Assembly (NCBI GenBank): GCA_963753285.1
Contig: CAVWBT010000003.1
Span: 372,001 to 436,000, forward strand
From: JAHEDH01 sp963753285
GTDB lineage: Bacteria; Actinomycetota; Acidimicrobiia; Spongiisociales; ZC4RG35
DNA: 64,000 nucleotides
Direction of reading: 5' to 3'
Shown here one piece after another: positions 52,981 to 60,305 of this stretch. Made by a program: the position numbers and the translations under genes. The notes below the pieces were generated by a model, which worked only from the letters and a program-made list of their open reading frames with translations, was not told where the DNA came from and searched no databases. Positions within the stretch are counted from its first letter, which is position 1; each line of letters starts with the position of its first letter.

Positions 52981-54484
52981 CAAAGACGACCCCTGGACGC
53001 CCTACGAGGGCGAGTATGACGTCGACCGGCGCAACCTGCCGGAGACGTTCGACATCGCCGCCGTTCTGGGCGGAGATCGTCCGCCTGTTCACGAATCGGA
53101 ACGCCGCGGACACTCCGGCGACGCGGCTGATGTGGCCCATGTGGGCGGTGCCTTGATCAGGGCCAGCTACTTCGACTCCGACAGCCCGGGTTTCGAAGAC
53201 GCCTTCGTCGAGTACTTCAACGAGGGGTTCGAGACCGTCGACGTGGTCAAAGACGGCAGGGTGATCGAATCGGAGCTCACGCTCCGCCGGCTCGACGTGT
53301 ATCTGGCGGTGGCGCTGCCAGATCGCCGAGTTGAAGGACGGCAATTCCCCGACCCTGCAGGAGGTGGCGGCCGTCTCCGACGACGTCCTCGATCGGGGCC
53401 CGGTGAACGACAACTTCGTCGCCAAGGTGCGCAGCGCTCTCGACGACTTCGTCGCCAAGACCCCTGTGTACGACTCGCTCGAGTTGCCCGACATCGTCAC
53501 CGAGGAGACCGCCCAGGCCGAGGTCGAGCCGGCCAACATCCGGTCGGTCGCGATGGTGTACGCCTCGTCGGGCCTGGAGAACGCCATGCTCTTCACCACC
53601 TGTGACCAGGCCGCCCAGGACTGGTCGGACGGCATTCTCCCGGTCGGCGAGAGCGCCGGCAGGCTCTTCGACGCCTACGTGTGGGGTGCGCGGAACGGCT
53701 CGACGCCGCTGCACGGGAGATCCAGTACGACCGCATCGGTGGGCTTAACAGCCATTTGCTGCGGTTCTGCTCGGCCACCTTGGAGCGGGATCGGTGGATG
53801 TTCCTCAGCGAGTACCTCGCAGATCGTAGGCGTTCAGCGCAGCCACGGGACGCGGCGGTGCGAAAGGCCGCTCGTGACTTGCTGGCGTTCGCGTCGCTAC
53901 ACGGATGGGCATACACGCAGTTCGCCGCCAAGCGGCTCGGCAACCAGATCCGTCAGTGCATCGACATCATCGACCACCCCGAGGTGCAGAAGGCCTATGG
54001 CGTTTCGGGCCCATGGCAAGTCGTCGAACGTGTGTCGGCCATGACGAGCGGCACGACGCCGGACATCCAGAAGAACCGAGCGCTGGCGGCGACCGGCAAG
54101 GCCATCGTGGACATGCTCGCCTCAAAGGCGAAGGCGATCGGAGCCAGTCTGGCCGCCGACCCGCTGTTCCCGCCGATCAACCGCCGGACCTCGCACGGCA
54201 CGACAACGGAGCCGGTCGGTCTTCACCAGGCCGAGTACGACGTGCTCATCAACCACGTCGAGAACTGGCTGGCCGCCAACACCGTGAACGACGCTCAGCG
54301 GTTCGAGGAGTCACAGCTACGCGAGTCCGCTCCGTCGACATCGCTGCCGAATTTCGGCGGTGTCGGAGGCGCAAGCGGTGGCGTCGACTCCGAAGCCGTC
54401 AAGAACCAGCTAATGCAGATGGTGTCCGCCGGGCAGATGCCAACCGCCGACCAGGTAGAGCAGCTGTTCAACTTCGGAATCTAG
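52977..54484 (+). pseudogene. Hypothetical large protein, frameshifted
   Basis: ATG 52977 has AAGGAG six bases upstream. Adding one base near 52985 gives MAKDDPWTPYEGEYDVDRRN and NLPETFDIAAVLG. A middle section reads RASYFDSDSPGFEDAFVEYF, DVVKDGRVIESELTLRRLDV, VAAVSDDVLDRGPVNDNFVA and LFTTCDQAAQDWSDGILPVG. A further shift near 53700 leads to LDAAAREIQYDRIGGLNSHL, LLRFCSATLERDRWMFLSEY, HGWAYTQFAAKRLGNQIRQC, and the tail MPTADQVEQLFNFGI to TAG 54484. Corrected length is about 500 residues. I do not recognise the family; it has no obvious signal or membrane span. Whether it is broken or mis-sequenced cannot be told here. Confidence 0.6.
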
Positions 54485-54493
54485 GAGGACGCC

Positions 54494-55464
54494 ATGGCTT
54501 CGGCCGCAGCACACGATGCCAAACGCTGGCTGACCAAGGCCGCCCGGCAGCTTCGCACGGTCGACCCTGTCAGCCACCTGGCGTCGTTCATAGACGAGTC
54601 GCTCCAGCTGCCGCCCGGCGCACCGGACTACCGTCGCCCGCACACCTTCGAGGCACGGTTCAGCGAGCAGACGCCGAGGAACCTCGAGCTCGACATGATG
54701 GTCGGCGATCCACGAGGCCCGTCCGCGATCGCGTGAACGGGGCCACCCGGGCGATGCGATACTGGTGCGTCAGAACTACGGTTCAGACGCGCTCCGGTGG
54801 CTGGACGGACGGACCGAATCGCTTCGCCACGAACACGGTGAGGCGTGGCTCGCCTCGGGGTTCGATCGCGACGGCATGCGCCATGCTCAGGTGACCTACA
54901 GCTGGGGACCCCAGACCGGACTCGCTCGGCACGCCGATCTACGACGCAGTCCAACTGGCGATGGACGCGCTCCCAACCCTCCGACCGGCATTCACGAGCG
55001 TCAAGTGCGGCCGATCGTACGGCAGTCAGGAGATCAGCTTCCACGTCGACGGTGCGCTCAGACTCGCCGACCTCCGGTCACTGATGGATCGCTTCGGGCT
55101 CGGAAATCAGCATACGCGACTCGTCAACGCCCTCGCCTTCGTGCTCGGTGCACGCTTCACACTGCCCCCGGACACGACGCTCGTCACGCTGCGTCCGACG
55201 TCGGCAGGCATGGAGCTGCGGATTGACGTCGATCTCGAGGGGATCGCAGACATCCCGCCCAACGTGGCCTCACTGCTCCAGCTGCAGCTGGTCGAGCGTC
55301 CGCAGAGCCTCTCCGCCTTGGAGCAGTGGGTGACGGCCATGACGCCGGATGGTCACCTGTCGCCGGGGTCACTGTCGGTCCTTTCGGTCATCGTCAGACC
55401 GAACGCCGGCCCCCGTCTCGCTATCGATCTCCGACCGCGTGGTGGCGCGACATGGATGGGGTAG
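54494..55464 (+). pseudogene. Hypothetical protein, frameshifted
   Basis: ATG 54494 has AGGAGG five bases upstream. It opens MASAAAHDAKRWLTKAARQL and LASFIDESLQLPPGAPDYRR. Frame changes near 54715, 54765 and 54920 are needed to link NLELDMMVGDPRGP, RWLDGRTESLRHEHGEAWLA, and LGTPIYDAVQLAMDALPTLR. The last 500 bases are clean: FTSVKCGRSYGSQEISFHVD, LGARFTLPPDTTLVTLRPTS, LQLQLVERPQSLSALEQWVT, LSVIVRPNAGPRLAIDLRPR. About 325 residues if intact. No family recognised. It lies between the unknown gene at 52977 and family protein B. Confidence 0.6.
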
Positions 55465-55573
55465 AAGCCACGCCGGTCCCCTCTACCCCACCACGGCCAC
55501 CTCTGACGGAATCAGTCACAGCCGGATTGCTCACCGGGTCCGCCGGTCACCGCTCGCCTTGGGAGCCGACGAG

Positions 55574-56719
55574 ATGACGACCGTCATCACTGAGCGACCC
55601 ACCGTCCCTCTCGTGCGCGAGCAGGTCCGCAACCTGCTGCTCCAGTCACCCGCCTATCAGACGTTGCCGGACCACGAGAAGCGCCAATTCGCCCATGACA
55701 TGGTCAACATCGGTCAATACGTCGCCGACGCGGGTGGCGAGACGCTGGGCGTGCCTTTGGGGGCGGTGATCACCGACGACGCCGAACGCGCCTTCGGACC
55801 CGGAGCCACCCGGGCGCTCGCCGGGGAAGCGGGGGGACCGGACACCGCCGGCCAGAAGATGGCAGATCAAGGTGGTGCGATCGCCGCCAACGCCGGAGCC
55901 GATGCGCTCGCCGGCCTGGTGGCGAGCATCAACTTCCCGGGCTTCGTCTCGGAGCTGATCCAGGGTGTCTTCCAGGCGATCGTCGACGCGTCCATTCAGC
56001 AGATGGAGGCCTTCGCCGAGCTGGTCAAGAACGTCTCGAAGAGCGTCGACGAGTACATGCGCGACAACATCACCGAGAACCAGGCCCGCGACTTCCTCGC
56101 CGAGCGCTATCCAGAGCACCTCCAGGTCGATACGTCGGACCAGACCCCGAAGATCGTCCCGAAGCCGGACGCCGACGAGAGCAATCTGCCCGACTTCTTC
56201 AAGGACCTCGGTCTCGACTTTCCCGTCGACTCGCTGGACGAGGACACGACCGAAGAGGTGTTGATGCCGGCGGCAAGACAGCAGATGGCCATCGACCGCC
56301 AGCGCATGCTGCTCATGATGGTGATGATGGGCATCAACCGCCTGGTCGTCACCGACGGGTCGATCAAGGCGGCCGTCATCTTCCAACTGGACACCACCGA
56401 TGCCGTCAGCCAGACGTCGACGGTCGCCACGGAATACGACCGGACCACGACGACCAAGAGCCGCAACAGCCTCTTCTCCGGCTGGTTCTCCCCCCGCTGG
56501 AAGACGGACACCACGTCGAATCTGAACGTCACGACGACGAGGACTGACGAGTCGGAGGCCAGCGTCGAGCTCAAGGCCAAGCTGACCGGCGACGTCAACG
56601 TCAGGTTCAAGAGCGAGACGTTCCCGCTCGACCAGATGGTCACCCTGCTCGGCGTCCAGGAGCCTGCGATGCCAACGACCCAGCCGAGGACGGAAGGCGA
56701 GGGAGGTGCCGGCGGGTGA
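55574..56719 (+). CDS. SIQQMEA-family protein B (unknown function)
   Basis: 381 residues from ATG 55574, with GGGAG nine bases upstream; the frame is open upstream but unlike the family. The N-terminal domain (VREQVRNLLLQSPAYQTLPD, FAHDMVNIGQYVADAG) matches that of copies C and D. The conserved blocks are INFPGFVSELIQGVFQAIVD, SIQQMEAFAELVKNVSKSVD, NITENQARDFLAERYPEHLQ, EEVLMPAARQQMAIDRQRML, MVMMGINRLVVTDGSIKAAV, and ELKAKLTGDVNVRFKSETFP. A Ser/Thr-rich beta segment lies between the last two blocks. No signal peptide or membrane span. This is one of two copies (B and D) without a frameshift. Confidence 0.82.
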   Translation: MTTVITERPTVPLVREQVRNLLLQSPAYQTLPDHEKRQFAHDMVNIGQYVADAGGETLGVPLGAVITDDAERAFGPGATRALAGEAGGPDTAGQKMADQGGAIAANAGADALAGLVASINFPGFVSELIQGVFQAIVDASIQQMEAFAELVKNVSKSVDEYMRDNITENQARDFLAERYPEHLQVDTSDQTPKIVPKPDADESNLPDFFKDLGLDFPVDSLDEDTTEEVLMPAARQQMAIDRQRMLLMMVMMGINRLVVTDGSIKAAVIFQLDTTDAVSQTSTVATEYDRTTTTKSRNSLFSGWFSPRWKTDTTSNLNVTTTRTDESEASVELKAKLTGDVNVRFKSETFPLDQMVTLLGVQEPAMPTTQPRTEGEGGAGG

Positions 56720-57564
56720 TGGAAACGCTCGATCTCGCAGCTTCGCTGCAAGCCTTTGCCCAGGCGGTCCGGTTGGCGACTCCGCCTGCGATGACGCTCG
56801 CAGACGACCCGTTCGAGATCGAGATCCCGCCGATCCGCGCACCCGTTTCCGGTGATGTCGACCCTCCGACGCTCGCCGTCCTCGCCGGGCTGTATCTCAT
56901 CGCTCAGCTCGAGCAGACCGGGATGCTGCGAGTTGGCGAGTTGCTCATCGACAATCGGGTGACCCTCGACCTGCGGTCGATCGAGGCTGCGCAGCTCCTC
57001 GATGAGTTGGCGACGAAACGGCGCGACTGGTACGGCCAGGAGGTCCGAGATCAGTTGTACGCCCGGGTGTTCGGAGTCGGGGCGGGCGCCAGCGACGCCA
57101 ACGCCAACGGGGCGTTCCCCGAGCTGCTTCTCGATCTCTGCTCGGCGATCGAGTCATGGGCCGACGCCAGCCGATTCGGCATGCCGACTGCACCACGTCG
57201 CGATGCCTCGGTCCGTGTCGCTGCCGGGCGAGTCCGCAACAACCTGGCCTTCCGGCAACATGGGAACACCGTGACGGCGGCGCGGCGCATCGCCGCCCAA
57301 GTCCGAGGGACCTACGAATTGCTGGGGCACCCCGGCGTATTGGCTCTGGTGGCGGGCCGCAGCATGTGGGACGTGGTGCGGGCGGTCTGGTCGGACGGGC
57401 AGCCGGACATCGACCGACACGTCACACTCGGCCAGACCGGTCAGCACCTGATCGCCTGGATCGGCTCGGCGTCGGCGGCGAGCGGCGAGCCCGGGGCCGA
57501 GACGATCGACGCTGCCGCACTGTGGCTGATGGCCGCAGGGTTCGAGCTCGGGGCGGCAGCGTGA
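56719..57564 (+). CDS. Hypothetical helical protein
   Basis: 281 residues from ATG 56719, which overlaps the stop of family protein B by one base (TGATG); GGAGGT lies upstream. The N-terminal 60 residues are Pro-rich and acidic. The rest is mostly helical: LAVLAGLYLIAQLEQTGMLR, IEAAQLLDELATKRRDWYGQ, FPELLLDLCSAIESWADASR, RRIAAQVRGTYELLGHPGVL, and a final AALWLMAAGFELGAAA. I do not recognise the family. It lies between two SIQQMEA-family genes, so it is likely part of the same assembly. Confidence 0.72.
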   Translation: METLDLAASLQAFAQAVRLATPPAMTLADDPFEIEIPPIRAPVSGDVDPPTLAVLAGLYLIAQLEQTGMLRVGELLIDNRVTLDLRSIEAAQLLDELATKRRDWYGQEVRDQLYARVFGVGAGASDANANGAFPELLLDLCSAIESWADASRFGMPTAPRRDASVRVAAGRVRNNLAFRQHGNTVTAARRIAAQVRGTYELLGHPGVLALVAGRSMWDVVRAVWSDGQPDIDRHVTLGQTGQHLIAWIGSASAASGEPGAETIDAAALWLMAAGFELGAAA

Positions 57565-57565
57565 G

Positions 57566-59108
57566 ATGGCGGCAACCGACCTCACAGTCCCAGCTCTCCC
57601 AGCACCGTTCGACGAGAGCCCCAACCCCTCAGGCATCCGACCGTCCGGGTCGACCGAGCGTCTGGTGCGTGGACAGCGTGAAGAGTCTGCTCGTGTCAGC
57701 CCCCTCGTTCCATCACCTCGCACCGACCGAGCAGTCGTCACTCGAACACCACATGGTGAAGATCGCCGGCTACGCCGCCGAGTGCCTGCGGGACGACTGG
57801 GTCCAGAGCGAGAAGCTCGGCCAGCGTCCCGTGGCAGTCACCCGGCCGGCCACGGCGTTGTCCGCCGCCGACGAGTTCGAACCCGCCGCAGCCGATCAGA
57901 TCGCCCGGGTCACACGGGCGACACTCGAGGCGATCTCGTTCCCCGATTTTGTGAGCGACCTCATCCGCGGCAGCTTCAACGCCATCGTCGACAGCTCCAT
58001 CCAGCAGATGGAGGCGTACACCCGCCTTCTCGAGGACGTCTCGAAGACCGTCGACCAGTTCATGGCCGACAACATCACAGACAACCAGGCGCGCGATTGG
58101 CTCGCTCAGCGCTACCCCCTCCAGATCGCGCTCGCCCCGGGCGAGCCGCGCCTGACCGCCCGTGATGGAGCCGAAGACTCCCCCGCACCCGGCTGGCGGG
58201 AGGAACTGGGACTGCCAGAGGCCGTGGATCCTGGCGACGAGGACGCCTACGAGGAGATCCTCGTGCCTGCCGCACGCCGAAAGCTCGCGCAGAGCCGATT
58301 GCAGACACTGTCGATGCTCGTGCTGATGGGCATCAACCGCGTCATCGTGACCGGCGGGAAGATCCGGGCGACGATGGCACTCCACGTCGACACGACCGAC
58401 CGATCGGCGCAACAGCGTGCGTCCGACTTCGACTTCAGGACCTCGGCGGCCGGCTCAGTCGGATTCGGCCCCTGGTCGGCCTCGGCGTCGATGTCGGTCG
58501 GCTACGTCAAGTCGACCCGAACCCAGAGCGAGAGCGAGCTGAACGTCGACGCCGACCTGACCGGCGAAGTCGAGATCCACTTCAAGTCGGACGTCTTCCC
58601 GCTCGAACGGTTCGTCAACGAAGGCGGCGCCGAGACGATTCGCCGAAACACCCCGGTTCCGGAATCCAACCCGCCGCCATGGGGCGAGAGCGCATCGATG
58701 CGTGCGGGGCGAACCGAGCGACCGCCGGCGCAGCCGGTCCGGCCGATCGGGCAGATGCCTCCGGCCCCCGCCCCTCCCACGCCACCCGCGCCGGTCACGC
58801 CGCCGGCACCGCGAGCCGGAGGGGGAACCGCGACACCGTCCGCTCCTCCCGCCGGAGCGACCCCACCACCCGGAGCAAGCCCGTCGCGGCCCGGAGCCGG
58901 CAGCGGCGGCCGACCGGTGACACCTCCACCGGCCCGGTCACCTGCACCCGGTGGAACGGGGACCGGAAGCGAGACGAATACCGCGCCTGCTGGCAGCGAT
59001 TCGAGTTCGACCACCACACCCGGTACGAACGCCGGTAGCCCACCACGGACGGGAGCGGGGGCCCCGCCGACGGCCGAAGGATCGACAACCGAGGAGCATC
59101 AGCTATGA
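57566..59108 (+). CDS. SIQQMEA-family protein C with Pro/Gly-rich tail, one frameshift
   Basis: ATG 57566 follows the previous stop by one base and opens MAATDLTVPALPAPFDESPN. Near 57665-57680 the frame changes to VKSLLVSAPSFHHLAPTEQS, aligning with copy D. The family blocks follow: ISFPDFVSDLIRGSFNAIVD, SIQQMEAYTRLLEDVSKTVD, NITDNQARDWLAQRYP, EEILVPAARRKLAQSRLQTL, LVLMGINRVIVTGGKIRATM, and VDADLTGEVEIHFKSDVFPL. After about residue 370 comes a 140-residue tail rich in Pro, Gly, Ala and Thr (58690-59105), absent from A, B and D. About 512 residues intact. It overlaps copy D by ATGA. No signal peptide; the tail may be a flexible spacer. Confidence 0.78.
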
Positions 59109-60271
59109 GCGCGCACGTCATCCAGCGGCCCCGCCCCCCTCTCAACGGTCCATTCGACACGGCACCGAGCCCGAATGGGGTGGAAGTGACACCGGCCGTG
59201 CAGAGGCTCGTGGCCACACAAGTACAGGCGCTGCTCGAGCAGAGCCCGGCGTACTACTCGTTGACGGGGGACCAGCGGAGCCAGATGGAAGCGGATCTGA
59301 CCAAGATCGCCGGCTACAGCGCTGCGCTTCTCCACGACGGTTTCGGACAGGCGCAGCGACTCGGTCAGACACCGGTCTTGCGCGAGCGGACAACCGTTCC
59401 CGGCGGCGGAAACCAGCCGCTGGCGCGTGCGGCTGCCGGACAGTCGGAGTTCTCGCCCAGGGCGGTCAGTCAGGTCGCCACGGTCACCCGTGACACGCTC
59501 GACGCAATCGACTTCCCCAACTTCGTCGCAGATCTGATTCGAGGCACATTCGATGCGATCGTCACATCGTCGATCCAGCAAATGGAGGCCTTCGGCGAGT
59601 TGCTGGCCAACGTCGCAAAGACGGTCGACCAGTTCATGGCCGACAACATCACCGACAACCAGGCGCGAGACTATCTGGCGGCGCGGTATCCGGGCCACGT
59701 GGTGGTGGACACAGCCGGTCCGGCGCCCCAAGCTCGTGCCAGAGACGGCGCAGGCGATCTCGCCCGGCCGGACCTCCGCACAGATCTCGGTGTCGAAGAG
59801 GATGTCGACATCGACGACGAGGCGATCGAGACGGTCCTCGTGCCTGCGGCCAGACGACAGCTCGCCCAGAGCAGGCATCAGGTGCTCTCGACGATGGTTC
59901 TCATGGGCATCAATCGGATCATCGTCACCAGCGGACGGGTGAGAGCCAAGCTCGACTTCCACATCGACGCGTCGGACACCGGTCGCGCCGAGACCGCCAG
60001 CAAGTTCGATTTCCAGCACGAGTCTTCTGCCCGAGCGGGGTGGTTCGGATGGGGAGCCAAGACACGGACGAGCGTCGCCTACGTGAAGACCGCCAAGCAG
60101 GTGAGCACAGACGAGATCAACGTCGACGTGGACCTCACCGGAGAGCTCGATCTCAAATTCAAGAGCGAGACGTTCCCACTCGAACGATTCGCCGACACCG
60201 ATGTGATCGGCCGCATCCAGTCGGCCACACCGAATCCAGCAGCCAACCCGGTCGCGACGCCATCCACGTGA
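59105..60271 (+). CDS. SIQQMEA-family protein D (unknown function)
   Basis: 388 residues. ATG 59105 overlaps the stop of copy C. It contains all family blocks: the N-terminal domain (VQRLVATQVQALLEQSPAYY, LTKIAGYSAALLHDGFGQAQ), IDFPNFVADLIRGTFDAIVT, SIQQMEAFGELLANVAKTVD, NITDNQARDYLAARYPGHVV, ETVLVPAARRQLAQSRHQVL, MVLMGINRIIVTSGRVRAKL, and VDVDLTGELDLKFKSETFPL. It is closest to copy C. The region between the last blocks has an aromatic WFGWGAKTRT. No signal peptide or membrane span; a short Asn/Pro-rich end. It directly precedes the 924-residue enzyme. Confidence 0.85.
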   Translation: MSAHVIQRPRPPLNGPFDTAPSPNGVEVTPAVQRLVATQVQALLEQSPAYYSLTGDQRSQMEADLTKIAGYSAALLHDGFGQAQRLGQTPVLRERTTVPGGGNQPLARAAAGQSEFSPRAVSQVATVTRDTLDAIDFPNFVADLIRGTFDAIVTSSIQQMEAFGELLANVAKTVDQFMADNITDNQARDYLAARYPGHVVVDTAGPAPQARARDGAGDLARPDLRTDLGVEEDVDIDDEAIETVLVPAARRQLAQSRHQVLSTMVLMGINRIIVTSGRVRAKLDFHIDASDTGRAETASKFDFQHESSARAGWFGWGAKTRTSVAYVKTAKQVSTDEINVDVDLTGELDLKFKSETFPLERFADTDVIGRIQSATPNPAANPVATPST

Positions 60272-60305
60272 GGACGCACCGAATGATCCGAGAGGAGAGC
60301 AACAC

